From Apophysomyces variabilis (lineage: Eukaryota > Mucoromycota > Mucoromycetes > Mucorales > Mucoraceae), in NCBI GenBank assembly GCA_002749535.1, contig MZZL01000129.1:29838-93837 (forward strand): DNA of 64,000 bases, written 5' to 3'. Position numbers and translations under genes: made by a program. Position 1 is the first letter of the stretch; every line of letters begins with the position of its first letter. The notes below the pieces were generated by a model. That model did not search any database, had not been told where the DNA came from, and saw nothing but the letters and a program-made list of their open reading frames with translations. Shown piece by piece: positions 11,603-23,300 of this stretch.

Positions 11603-14600
11603 GTTTCTATTCCTACTTTTAACAGCGGTCTGTATTGTTCGAGCGCAGACAAACATAAGCCTCGGCTACACACCAGTGCCATCGCCTGCGCTCTCCCTCC
11701 TTTCTGACAAAGATTGCCCGCCATGTTTTAACTGCATGTTACCTGGATTCGAATGTCTGCATTTCTCAAACTGTAGCGAATATAACGGCAAATGCAACTG
11801 TCCGCCAGGTTTTGGGGGCGATGACTGTAAACAGCCACGTAAGCTTTTTCATCGTCATGGCTTTTCCGATTGTTATATTTATTTTGTTCCTCTTTTCACT
11901 CTGGTTATAGTTTGCGGTTCTCTAGCAGACGGAAGAAACAGGAATCCTCGTGAAGGCGATCATTGCGAATGTCCAGAAGGTTGGGAGGGAATCAACTGCA
12001 ATGGTATGTTTGTGTTACTATATCGGGCAGCAGTCTGATCGGTAATGGGCAGTGTGTAAGACGGACTCTGTTTGCGATCCGTTGGTGCCTACCGGTCAGA
12101 ACGGTACTTGTTATAGAGGCGGCTTGACAGTATTCGAAAACCATCAAATGTGCAATGTCACTAGTAAGTACGATCTCTATCTCCGTAGATGTTTAAACCA
12201 GCCTTTTCATAACTGATATGTCGGCCAATAGATCGCAAAATTTTGGAACAGCTGAAGACACAAATCCCTCAAGTGACATTTTCTTGTAACACACGTCAAG
12301 AGTCTTGTGATTTCCAATGTAAGTTTAGTTGTACGTCATCGCTTGTTTATTGATAGATATCCTCTTATCTAGTCTGGGTTGATGAAATAGAATCGTTTTA
12401 CTGCCATCTGAACTCATGCGAATTTGCACAAGGTAATCGAAAAGTAAGGCAATAGAAATCAACATCTGATAATGCCTCATATAGAGCATGGATACGATTA
12501 CGATAGAACAAAGTATTCATGCAAAACGATTGAGTGTGAATGTATTAAGGATGAAATGCTCTGCGGGAAAGACGGTTCAATCGGTAAGTCAATAAGAGGG
12601 ATTTTTCGTGCAGAAGAAAAGATGCTAATTTTACTGCCTTATAGACCTTACAGATTTGTTGAAGGAAGAGATCAAGGGTCCAGCAAGCTTTATCTGCACT
12701 GATTCTCACTGCGCCTTCTCAGGTAAATTATAGGACGTAAGTTTCCGTTCACGTACCCATTGATTTCGATGTAACTAGAGCCGGCGATGGACGAGATTAT
12801 CTCCCAAATCTTTGGTGATGATTCGATTTTCCTTTCTTGCAATTCGGGCGAATGCTTGCACTACACGATGGTTCCTGGATTTGCGGTAAGGTTTTTGATT
12901 GTGTCACAAACAAAAAATCAGAAGCTAAATGGTCCTACAGCGCCCTGAGAGACCGATCAACTGGGTTATGATTGTCAGTGGCCTGGCTGGCGTTGGGATA
13001 TTCCTTATCGTGGTCATTTCATTTGTCGCTTATCTGGCGAAGAAATCCAGTGGAGCCGGACCCTATTTACCGTTAGAGGACGATGAGGCTGGCAAGTTGA
13101 TGTCCGAGCATACACCAACCAGCCTTATCTTCCAGAATATCTGCTACAGTGTGAACAAACAAACAATCCTTAAGGACGCTATTGGCATGGCCAGGCCAGG
13201 TGAGGTGATGGCGATCATGGGACCATCGGGTGCAGGAAAGACCACACTTCTTGATATCTTGGCCGACCGCACCAAAGCTGGTACAGTTACCGGCGATATC
13301 TATGTTAATGGCCACAAGCTATCTAGCGGGGAATATAAGCGATTGATAGGTTACGTCGACCAAGAAGATACCATGATACCTACCCTGACTGTCTACGAGA
13401 CGATTCTCTACTCTGCGCTGTTGCGTCTGCCACGATCAATGAGTGATGCTGCCAAAAAGTTTAGAGTGATGGAAGTGATGCAAGAACTCGGTATTGATAC
13501 GATTAAAGATTCCAAGATCGGTCAAATGGGCGATCGCTCGATCAGTGGAGGCGAGCGACGACGTGTGGCTATCGCTTGTGAACTGGTAACATCACCATCC
13601 ATTCTTTTCCTAGACGAACCGACAACAGGACTGGATGCTTATAATGCATACAACGTGGTGGAATCTTTGGTGACATTAGCAAGAGACTATAACCGCACCA
13701 TTATTTTCACCATTCATCAACCTCGTTCTAACATTGTCACCCTGTTTGACCAGCTTATCTTGCTTGCCAAGGGTCGTGTCATCTATTCGGGATCACAGCT
13801 TCGTACACAGTCCTACTTTAACCATATTGGGCATTCATGTCCTCCGGGCTTTAACATTGCAGATTATTTGATTGATCTTACTATGCAAGCCACTGAATCG
13901 AGTTTTCCCCCCGTGAACCAGAACGAGCTTCCAGCTGATCCAAACGACCGTGAGCTCTTTAACTCTAGTAATGGTGTGCAGCCAGATGATCTTGAAAACA
14001 CAAGCGAACAATGGGCTTCCGAATTAGGTGCACGTCAGGAACGGTTACGCCAAGAGCGGGCTAAGCGGCAACGACAGCAACCTCTTGTTGTCGTGGACGG
14101 TGAAAATGCTGATCCAGATGGGTTGACTCCTCATCTGAGACAACTTGTGGATTCATATGATAACAGTTCTGTGATGGTGAGCCTACGAGAAGAAATCGAT
14201 CGGTCAATTGCAGCAGCGTAAGTTAAAATAGCGTAGCCAACCTTTGCTTCCTTCATTTATCTGAACGCCAGCAATTAGCTCAGGTACTCCGGAAAATGCA
14301 GAACAGAGTGTACCAATTGTCGCTAAACCAGTGAGCACGCATGAACGTCCCGGATGGATTACACAGTTCCGAATTTTGGCGGACAGGACATTCAAAAACC
14401 TCTATCGGAATCCGATGCTGATGTTTGCGCACTATACCATTGCTGTTGTTCTTGCTTGTAAGTTGTTGTCATATTTCTTAGTTTTCTTTTAACTTGGAAA
14501 ACTATCCAGTGATATGCGGCGGTCTGTTTTATCAAGTGTCAAGTACAATTGCGGGCTTCCAGAACAGAATGGGGTTGTTTTTCTTTTACGAAGCCTTATT

Positions 14601-15415
14601 AGGATTCATGTGCTTAACTTCGCTCCAAGTATTTTCCAGCGAACGGATCTTGTTTGTCCGAGAACGGGCCAATGGTTACTATTCGCCCGGAACTTACTTC
14701 TTATCCAAAGTAAGGAATACCTACGAACAACTTTAAGACGTGTCGTCACTGATAACTTTGTTACCACAACAGGTTTTGTTTGATATTATTCCATTGCGTG
14801 TCGTACCTCCATTGATGATGGGTCTGATATCCTACTACATGGTTGGTTTAGTGGAGGGTGTCCCAGAATTCTTCAAGTTCCTATTAGTGCTTGTATTATT
14901 TAATCTGACTGCAGCGGCCGTGTGCTTGGCTATTGGTGTTGTGTTTAAAAACCTGTCCATGGCTAACTTACTGAGCTGCATGGTAATGCTATTCTCCATG
15001 CTCTTCGCAGGCCTTTTGTTGAACAAAGGTAAAGAAGCAATAAGGCAACCTTTCCTTTTATAATCAACCATGCTTTTTTTTGTAGAAACGATGTCTCCTT
15101 ACTTTGGATGGCTCAAGCATCTGTCCTTCTTTAACTACGCACTCGAGGCTTTACTTGTGAATGAGTTGCTTTACCTTCAATTGGTGGAGGAGCGTTATGG
15201 TCTTAACATTGATGTAAGCCGATGTCTATCGCTTCTATTAATAGTTATTAACGGACGTGTTGTTCAAAAAGGTACCTGGAGCAACCATTTTGTCCACATT
15301 TGGATTTAATGCCAAGAACTACTGGCCTGATGTGATCAAGCTAAGCGTGATGTTCATGTCATTTATTATTTTTGCTTTCGTCTGGCTGGTGTTCTTTGTG
15401 AAGGAGAGAAGATAG
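11592..15415 (+). CDS. ADP1: ABCG-type transporter with extracellular EGF-like repeats, ADP1-like
   Basis: A half-size ABC transporter of the ABCG type, resembling yeast Adp1. A signal peptide ([10 protein letters not shown]) is followed by cysteine-rich EGF-like modules ([12 protein letters not shown], then [12 protein letters not shown]) spread over several small exons to about 12900, then a first membrane helix near 12960-13040. The nucleotide-binding domain has Walker A GPSGAGKT at 13220-13243, signature SGGERRR near 13544 and Walker B LFLDEP near 13605. After a charged linker (13900-14270), TM segments are coded by exons at about 14505-14710, 14772-15031, 15086-15213 and 15270-15415. It ends FFVKERR-stop. 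The substrate is unknown; yeast Adp1 is itself poorly characterised. Exon borders in the EGF part were not all verified. Confidence 0.9.
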
Positions 15416-16295
15416 ACATACTTTAGGGTTTATTGCGTTATTTTTTTATAATGTAATTATACTTTTTTTTTGGACAATCACGGTAAAACAATACAATAAG
15501 GTTTGTATCCGAGAACCGATGGAATAAGCATGTGCTTTACAGAGAAGCTGTATTCTTATTGAAAGTAAATAATCCATGTTTGAAACTTGGGAAGTCGTTT
15601 AGGCCTTAGGGAGAAAAGGAGAGAAGAAATGGATGGTATCCCATAGGGACTAATAATGCCGATTACTGATGCTTTTCATTTAATTGAGATGCCCGCTACT
15701 CCAGGGTCTTATGGCATTCGAACGCAGGGCTTTTTACGTGACACAAATTAGAATCAACTATCAGATGCATATCGAAACCTTCCTGAGTTTTGAATTAGGA
15801 GAAGCAGACGGTTGGACCATCCTATGTGAAGGTCAAATAATTGAGGTGACACCGGATCAAGCCCGCAAAAGACCGAAGTTCTCCGACATTTACACTATCG
15901 GATAGCCTGATCGTCCCGATTGTTTTGTCTAGCAAAGCCTCTATTTGACTTTCTCACTTGGGCTGGAAAACGCTTTCTTCATATGGAAATTGGAGTATAG
16001 GGCGATCGTTAGCTATTAATAAGTAACATACTCGTCCGAAAACATAGCTTTCATATGAGTTATGCCACTCTATTCTGTGCAATATTGCATGAATAAAAGA
16101 TTAAAGAAAATGATGATTTAAAATGTTTACTAAATTTTCAAAGAATCATGCGACATGAAAAATTCAAACTTTTGCATAACTGATCCAGTTGATTGCATTT
16201 AAGGTGATGCCGAGCGGGTAAACCCACATAAATGAATGCGAGAAAAAGAAAAATGATTTACTTTAAGATAGAACGGGTTAGTTATCTTTTCCTTT
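15416..16295. other. intergenic, one weak small ORF
   Basis: This holds the 3' flanks of the convergent ABC transporter and DGAT2 genes. A plus-strand ORF with ATG at 15711 and stop at 15903-15905 (65 codons) has moderately protein-like composition, but no recognisable motif, signal peptide or partner exon. I do not call it a gene. Confidence 0.3.
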
Positions 16296-17535
16296 TCAGT
16301 CGATGATGCGAAGCTCCTGTTTACGGTCCTTGGCATAGGTATCTTTGTATTTGTTGTAAATGTCTTGTAGTTCTTGGATATACTCGGCTTGAACAGCTAA
16401 AAGCTGCTCCTGGGTGGGTTCTGTCTGATCCTTTTCCAACTTCGGCACGGAGATGGGTTTACCCACTGAATGACAAAGGATAATAAAAAGTATAGATATT
16501 TAGTAAGAGAGAGAAGGAATGTAAATCTATGTGTGGTGTGATTTCTTGCTTACCAACGGTAACAATTTCGTGACGGAACGGAACAATGCCCACATCGTCT
16601 AGACAGATTAGGAAAATGAGCCAATGGGCCAAAAGGCAAAAATTAGAACCTTACAGTTAAAGATACCACGTGCATGGAACATGGGCATGGTAAATCCAAA
16701 AATGGATTGGATCTTTTTCTGGATGGAATAGATCCTGCTACCCTTGGTATTATCCACTTGTTCATAGAGATCATTCTCACCAAACGAAAAGACAGGAACA
16801 AGGGAAGCTTGGTTCTTGATCGCCAAGCGAATAAAACCAAGACGTTTTCGTAGTGTCAAGTCGACAATGCCTGGGCGAGCACTGAGCGATTCAGAAGCAC
16901 CCCCCACGACAATGACAATGGAGCTACCAGGGCCGGACGACAACAGATGTTCGCATGACTTTCTTGAAACAGCACAGACACCAAGCGCTAAAGATAAATC
17001 TCGGAGAAACGGGAATCTGAAATTCTGAACAAGGGTCAACAGCGATAATCTGATGCCGGGAAACATCTTTGAAAAGCCAGTGGCTTCGGTTGCAAAGTTG
17101 GCAAACGCACCCATGGAAATGATACCATGGGGATGATAGCCGAGGATATAATTCTTGGATGGATCCAAATCTGCCTCCTGTTTGCCAATGTTGATGCAGT
17201 CGATCAGTTCCCATGCCTCACTTCCATTGAGCTTTATTGTTTACCTTGATAAGTCTGACAGGGAAATAAGCAGCAAAATATTTCCAAATGACCCAGTGAC
17301 GGGTGGATTCAATTCGACGACCACCGTTTTCGGGTGCTTTGTCAAATAGTATGAATGTCACATAGGCAATTAGGAATGGCCATAGGACGGGAAATGTCGC
17401 AAGGTAAATGAACAAAAGAATGGAACCAAAGAACAATGAAAGCCAAAAGCAAACGGCGAATGTCTGCAATCGTCGTTCGAGTGGAATGTTCAGTGGAGCC
17501 CAACGAATCGAATGAGACTTGGATTCCTTTTCCAT
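16296..17535 (-). CDS. DGA1: diacylglycerol O-acyltransferase, DGAT2 family
   Basis: Catalyses the last step of triacylglycerol synthesis (diacylglycerol plus acyl-CoA) at the ER and lipid-droplet surface. Four exons (17535-17245, 17177-16655, 16598-16554, 16465-16296) sum to 1029 nt, a closed frame of 342 residues, typical for the family. The N-terminus has a hydrophobic hairpin (FAVCFWLSLFFG to FLIAYVTFILF) for membrane embedding. The DGAT2 active-site motif YHPHG follows, with the downstream family blocks GGASESLSARPG and RKRLGFIRLA. The C-terminus (GKPISVPK, then a charged helix) matches fungal DGAT2. It is divergent from the esterase gene at 17887, with 264-351 bp between the starts, so a shared promoter is plausible and would link lipid synthesis with hydrolysis. 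Confidence 0.95.
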
Positions 17536-17886
17536 GAGGGAAACAATAGACAGAAAACGAAGGGAAACAAAAAAAAAAGAGAGAAGAAGTATGTGTCTAT
17601 GCGTCGTGTGTTCCCGACGCTTTAATAAGCCCACCAGAACTTTTTTTTTCTGCCTGTGCGTCACTATGGTAATTTAATTCGCAAAAAAAAAATTCAGCTT
17701 GGGTGTCACCATGTTTAATTTTCACATGATTCATACCTACAGTAACGAGACACTACAAAACAGTTTAGCAGTAACAGAACAAAAAGGGACACGGTTCGCA
17801 TGAGTGGGCGACGGACTTGCTGTTCGTTAAAGTTACTGTTCTTTCCTTTTTCTTTTCTTCTTCTGCTTCTTCTTCATTTCCCTTTT
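17536..17886. promoter_or_regulatory. short divergent promoter region between DGAT2 and esterase 1
   Basis: Only about 350 bp (264 bp if the esterase starts at 17800) separate two divergently transcribed lipid genes. The region has A/T homopolymers and a long CT-rich tract (about 17836-17886) just before the second candidate start. No TATA box stands out. Co-regulation is inferred from position only. Confidence 0.45.
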
Positions 17887-19616
17887 ATGCTTGGATCTCT
17901 TGTTGTGTGGAGTTACACTCTCTCGGTTCTCGTTGTCGGCCTGTTGACTGTCTGCACAGTTAGTAAGGCCAAAATACCATTCCTAAAGAAGTATAAGCTT
18001 CTTCATGTTCCTATTATTCTACTCGGTCTCTCCTGCTCGTATGTGGCGGAGTTACCTTTGCATTTCCTATTGTTCAAGATCATCGCAGTCAAATGGACGA
18101 ATTGGTTAGGCGGATTCGGTAAGGAAAGAAAGAATAGCAAATAAACATACGGTGAGATGATCGACCTTTTTTCTTTCTCTTCTTTTTTATTTTTGGCGAT
18201 CTTGGATTAGACTGTTACCTATCATGGCTGGTCTACTTGATAGATCTGGCCACCATGGCCGCTCTTGTAGCATTATTTGTCCAGGGCGAAAATACAAGAC
18301 TTATTGCAGATGCAGTGGTCAGAGAATTAGGTGAGAAGCCTGTCGAAAGCATCATCAGGTAAAAAAAAAAATTAAAAACCTAATGTTCCCTATTTCATTG
18401 ATGTTGTCAAACCACTTATGTATACATGTAACAAAAAAAAGTTGGCCACATATGAAGCAATTGATCAACCCATTTGCCAAACTCCCTGTGACAATCCATC
18501 CTAATATTGGTTATGCTACAAACGAAGAATCTGTCGAGGCGATTGAACGCACCAAGGATTATAGCCAACCTCGCTTGATGACCTTGGACATCTATACGCG
18601 CAGTGACCATCCTCACGGTTCTCTCCGACCTGTTTTGGTAATGACTCAAATTTCCCAGAAGACAGGGTCCTCATCTCTGTGCCTTTTTCTTGCAGATTCA
18701 TATTCATGGTGGGGCTTGGACTTCGGGATCCAAGGATCCGTATTACCCGTCTGAGTCTTTGCTGGTCTCCGAAAACGATTGGATTGCCGTCAATATTAAT
18801 TACCGTTTATCACCGGCAAATACCTATCCTACTCACCTTGTGGATGTTAAACGCGCTCTCCGATGGATTAAGCAATCCATTGAATCCTTTGGTGGTGATC
18901 CCAATTTCATTGTTCTCGAAGCAGACAGTGCAGGTGCCCAGCTTGCTGTGATAGCTGCCTTGACTGCCAATCAACCGGAATTCCAGCCAGGTTCGTATCT
19001 TCCAGAAAAAAATTCAGTCTATCTTATTCATAAGTTGTCCAACTTACGTTATGGTATAAACAACATCAGGGTTTGAAGACGTAGATACTTCTGTTCAAGG
19101 CGTGATCTGCTTGAGTGGACTCATGGATATCCAAAGTTCAAAAGAGAACAGGGAGTATTTCGTGAATCAGGTCGTGATGGACCCCAATGTAGAGCAATCT
19201 TTCTTGGACAAACATTCGCCTATTGCCGCCATACCTGAAGCTGGTCGTCAGGGTAAATTGCCTCCGTTCCTGACCATCGCTGGTGAAGCGGACTTTTTGA
19301 ACGATTGCGTTGTCACTGAAACCTTCAAAAGCGTGTACGACAAAGGTAAGAGATGAAGACAAGAAAGGCATGCTGAAGCTCGGCCTCACTAACTAAAACA
19401 TAATAGCTATTAAAGAAAACAATGGCAAGGCTGAATGTACCTATGTGGCGTTACCGGTAAGAAACAAACGGTTTTAACGACGAAGTGCACAATAGTAAGT
19501 TACCTGGTATTGTGTAGGGCGGTCATCACAAGTTCTACGAGTTCTGGTCTCCCCGTGCACTTTATGCAGGTCGAATCGTCCAAGCTTGGTGTCAAGCACT
19601 ACATAAAAGAGCCTGA
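17887..19616 (+). CDS. membrane-anchored alpha/beta-hydrolase (HSL-like esterase/lipase), copy 1
   Basis: A carboxylester hydrolase of the HGG (hormone-sensitive-lipase-like) fold. Seven exons (17887-18118, 18211-18358, 18442-18637, 18696-18990, 19070-19345, 19407-19456, 19518-19616) sum to 1296 nt, a closed frame of 431 residues. Three hydrophobic helices precede residue 140, then comes the catalytic domain: oxyanion motif HGGAW (196-200), nucleophile elbow A-D-S-A-G with Ser270, acid AGEADFLND and base GGHH (402-403). Position 268 of the elbow is Ala where the paralogue at 24538 and the family normally have Gly. An upstream in-frame ATG at 17800 would add 29 mostly hydrophobic residues; 17887 is preferred because it aligns exactly with the paralogue's start. 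The substrate is probably an acyl ester or sterol ester, unproven. Confidence 0.9.
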
Positions 19617-20139
19617 TCCTTCTTCCTCTATCTTTATTTATATGTCGCTCTTTTAAAACATAGCTTTCTCCCTTTTCTCACCACAATGAATAAACGCTAA
19701 AAACTCCTTCAAACAACGGCCGTTTCTACGGTAGTAATACCTACTTCTTTCCATCTGGCATCAGAGGTCGCAACACATCCCTTGAAAAGAGTAATCAAGT
19801 CTAAGCCCATGCTTTTCTTGTTGCGCAAAAAAAAAGAAAAGAAAAGAAAAGAAAAGAAAAAAAATTAAGCGATACACGACAAGTTTGTAGTGCGTCTGGT
19901 AAGTTTACCGCAGCTTTGTCAGTCTTGCTTGTCGATATAAAAATCGTTTTCAAGCATATAAGATACTATAGTAAGCCGATTATAAACCACAAATAAACTA
20001 CTGTGCATTGCTTTGCCATACCATCTTTCATAAATTGGGTTTATCATGTTTCTCGCGTATGCTACAATTCTTTAAGAATATGCTAAGGATACGACAACTC
20101 GATGATGTAAACGATGAAAAAAAAAAGGTTTTAGTTTAT
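19617..20139. repeat. intergenic with an (AAAAG)n microsatellite
   Basis: These are the 3' flanks of two convergent genes. An AAAAG/GAAAA repeat occupies roughly 19828-19865. No coding signal was seen. Confidence 0.6.
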
Positions 20140-20874
20140 TTAACTGGGCCCATACAGGAAGAGATATACCAGGGTCAGCACTTGAAGAGCGCAAAGCAGT
20201 AATATACCGATCATTTCAATTACTGCGACCGCGCTGTATACGACTTGGTCAAACGCATCTTCACCAAAGTACCCGGCAGATTGCAGATTCATAGTGTTGA
20301 ATGTCAAGTACGTTACTTTTGATACTTGGTAACGCTCTGCAACATAATCCAGTTCTTCTTTGGAAGCCACTCTAGCAGTGTATTCTTTGTAGACAATGTG
20401 TAGATAGTACAAGAATCCCAAAATGATGAGAACCACGTATGCTGTGAACACGAACAATGACATCGCGTTCTTTATGCCATAAACCTGGAAGACGAACGCG
20501 AACACCGCCAAATTTCCCGAAGCGAATGCGGTAAATTTCAATGACAGTGACTTTAGACCTTCAGATTCATCCTTGTAGAAGACGTACAGCCATTTAATTT
20601 TTGGTCTGAATCCACCATCTTCGCAGGGGATTCTATCTGCCATAGGATCAAGGGCGGTGCCCTTTGGATCGTAGTAATGGTTGTATACCCGTGAAAATAC
20701 ATATTCTTTTTTCAAGTGCTCGTTTGGGATGTTTAACACGTCAATGGTTTCAACAAAAACTTTGTATTGATGGCGTTTCTGTTGATCCATATCCAGTCTA
20801 TGCTCTGTGGAAGACATGGTTGCAGTTGGGTCCTGACTATCTTGATCCATTACCGCTGGTGCAGCTGTTGCCAT
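20140..20874 (-). CDS. unknown integral membrane protein, 244 aa
   Basis: An uninterrupted frame with a clear ATG at 20874, unusual here because nearly all neighbours have introns. About 115 residues are soluble and polar, including a Gln/Asp/Ser-rich start and a segment with YVFSRVYNHYYDP and PCEDGGFRPK. Four hydrophobic helices follow (around FASGNLAVFAFVFQV, FVFTAYVVLIILGF, a weaker one near residue 205, and IEMIGILLLCALQ), with a charged loop between the second and third. I do not recognise the family. It could be a lineage-specific vacuolar, ER or plasma-membrane protein. Coding status is well supported by length and composition; function is not. Confidence 0.75.
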   Translation of the reverse strand: MATAAPAVMDQDSQDPTATMSSTEHRLDMDQQKRHQYKVFVETIDVLNIPNEHLKKEYVFSRVYNHYYDPKGTALDPMADRIPCEDGGFRPKIKWLYVFYKDESEGLKSLSLKFTAFASGNLAVFAFVFQVYGIKNAMSLFVFTAYVVLIILGFLYYLHIVYKEYTARVASKEELDYVAERYQVSKVTYLTFNTMNLQSAGYFGEDAFDQVVYSAVAVIEMIGILLLCALQVLTLVYLFLYGPS

Positions 20875-21429
20875 CTTGTTTAGTGGGGAAGAAAAGAGAG
20901 AAAACCTGCAGGTACAAGCATATTTTCTGTCTTATAAGCTGCGCAGTAGTGTAAACTTTTTTATTTGTTTTCGTTTTCTTGCCATTTCAGTCCTTCTGTC
21001 ACATTTGCGGAATTCCTTTATTCTCGATTTAAGTTCATGTTTAGTTTTTTCAAGGCTTATGCGTAACTTTAAAAAGGCTGTATCGAGTCGTAATTGAAAT
21101 GACTATTTGTTGAAATATAGCAGATCATATACGATATCCTGGAGCCGGAAGACGACGGTCGGCAAAGTTTGATTGTTGATGCACTGTCATGATTTTCTTT
21201 TGATCAATGCGTTACTGTTCAAAGGTGTGACTTTCTGAAAAAACTGGGAAACTATACCACCGTTTCAATTTCTGTTCGCCCGTTCCCCTGCATTTGCTTA
21301 ACCGCTAAAATATTAAGGCACATCGTAAGGTGCGTTACCTCTTTGTGAGAACAACTTCAAAGAACCATATGGTTAACCCTTGTGGTACTATTAGAGTTAT
21401 AACCTAGCCACTGTTTAGGACGGATGCTG
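20875..21429. other. intergenic, no gene seen
   Basis: This is the promoter side of the 244-aa membrane protein gene and the left flank of the tandem repeat. I see no coding exon or RNA gene. Confidence 0.4.
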
Positions 21430-22319
21430 ATTTGCACTAAGCTGGGGACAATGACGGTGACTGCAACAGGAAACAGTTGATTCATACCGGAGACAATGAG
21501 GCCTTGGGTTAAGTCTAGCGTGAGTGCTCTGCTGCTGCGACGTGGCGACCTGAAAGACAAAGGGTGATTTCCTTGTCTTTCACACTAGCACTGACAGTGT
21601 GTTCCTTGCAAGGCCTTGGATGTTTCGGCCAAAATGGTCTGCCTGGAACGCTGCTTGACTTGTGCTGAAACCCGTCTTTGAAAAATCGGCAATGGTAAGC
21701 ATAACTGATATACATCGCAACTACAGAGAATACTAAGCTTTATTTTTTTTCTTATGCACTAGGTGCCTGCAATGGATGGCGATACGATGTGCAAACAGGC
21801 AAGCGACTGATTCCAGACCGGAGAGGATGGCGCTCTGGACTACGTCCAGGGTGAGTGCTTGGCGCCGCGATGTGGCGACTTGGAGGACAGAGGGTGATCT
21901 CCTTGTCTTTCACACTAGCACTGACAGTGTGTTCCTTGCAAGGCCTTGGATGTTTCGGCCAAAATGGTCTGCCTGGAACGCTGCTTGACTTGTGCTGAAA
22001 CCCGTCTTTGAAAAATCGGCAATGGTAAGCATAACTGATATACATCGCAACTACAGAGAATACTAAGCTTTATTTTTTTTCTTATGCACTAGGTGCCTGC
22101 AATGGATGGCGATACGATGTGCAAACAGGCAAGCGACTGATTCCAGACCGGAGAGGATGGCGCTCTGGACTACGTCCAGGGTGAGTGCTTGGCGCCGCGA
22201 TGTGGCGACTTGGAGGACAGAGGGTGATCTCTTTGTCTTTCACACTAGCACTGACAGTGCGTTCCTTGCAAGGCCATGGAGGTTTCGGCCAAAATGGTTT
22301 GCCTGGAACGCTGCTTGAC
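21430..22319. repeat. tandem repeat, 330-bp period, two exact copies plus diverged and partial copies
   Basis: Bases 21571-21900 and 21901-22230 read as identical 330-bp units. A third, partial unit (22231-22319) carries several substitutions, and to the left a diverged partial unit (about 21430-21570) aligns imperfectly. Each full unit contains an intron-like segment of 68 nt (GTAAGC, a TACTAAG-like branch point, a T-run, then CACTAG), at 21694-21761 in the first unit. Frames through the unit are open in places on both strands but contain stops, so a protein product is not established. It may be a repeat-containing gene, a noncoding transcript or a minisatellite. Confidence 0.85.
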
Positions 22320-22625
22320 CGAACTATTTGCTGGACTGAACGCATAACGTGAAAAACGATCCTATCAGCAGAGACGTGAAAGTTTGCGAAGCATGAGCGG
22401 TGTAGACTGAGTTTAATAAACTTAACGATCAAAGAATGGACAGTAGGAGAGAGAGCTAAAACCAAGAGGCATATCGGATCAATATACATGAAGTCTTAAG
22501 TGATTATATACGTTTTAAAGGAGGGAAAAAGGAATTTCTTTTCCAGTGCAGCTTATTTTCCGTTTCTTTGCTGGCTGAAATTACGTTCTTTTACGGTAAA
22601 TTGAAATTAATTGCCGTTCTTTTTT

Positions 22626-23100
22626 TCACGGTGTCTTGTTACCCATTACCTTCAACTGGGATACTCGTTCGTACGCCGTTACAGACGGCAAGAAATCGTC
22701 TGTGTTCAGTAACAAATGAAACTGACCAAGTTCAATGAAGCGATATATCCCATTGTAAGCAAGATCCATCTTAAATGTTGTACATTTCAAGCCTATGAAA
22801 AGATGTGATAAATAGTGATGTTGCACTGTTGGATGTAAAGCTGCACCTTCAAGAAGTATCCCTGCAGTAGACATTTCCCTGTGAGGATCATTGCAAACCA
22901 AATGGTCAAGCATGTACTTTAACTCAAGCCCAAGCTTTGGTAAATCAGTGTATACTCCAAAGTACTTGTGGTTTGGTTTTTTTATTTCGCCACCCACGTA
23001 TTCATGATCTTTTTTGATATTGTTATGTCGGGCTTCAACGCAATCAACGATGTGCTGACCCGTTCGTACGCTTCTTTGCAAGCTTTGGATGATCGAGACG
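22626..23100 (-). pseudogene. unknown gene or gene remnant
   Basis: A minus-strand frame of about 150 residues ends in a stop at 22626-22628. The composition is clearly protein-like (e.g. KYFGVYTDLPK, a His/Leu-rich middle, LNTDDFLPSVTAYERV near the end). There is no ATG near the 5' end. A possible acceptor (TTCTAG) lies near 23100, but I could not join upstream frames (23100-23300) cleanly, so it may be a remnant. I do not recognise the family. It may belong to the same class of lineage-specific genes as the broken gene at the left edge, although I see no direct similarity. Confidence 0.4.
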
Positions 23101-23300
23101 GTCTAGAACATCTCTACGAGGTAAGTCAAGGGCAAACAAATAAAAGACATGTATATGTTTTACTATGTCATACCCGCCGTCTGTATAATGCTTCTCCGTA
23201 GGGGAATATGTAAGTAGGAATGGCATTAAGGTCTGCTCATGAAACTTATTTGTTTCGATTGGTCGATGTGTTTGATTTATCATAACTGGAATGCTCATCA

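Noticed and set aside
21752..22489. Minus-strand proteins of 97 and 135 codons in the tandem repeat
   Set aside because: The frames arise from the repeated unit read antisense to its intron-like signals. Nothing shows they are translated.
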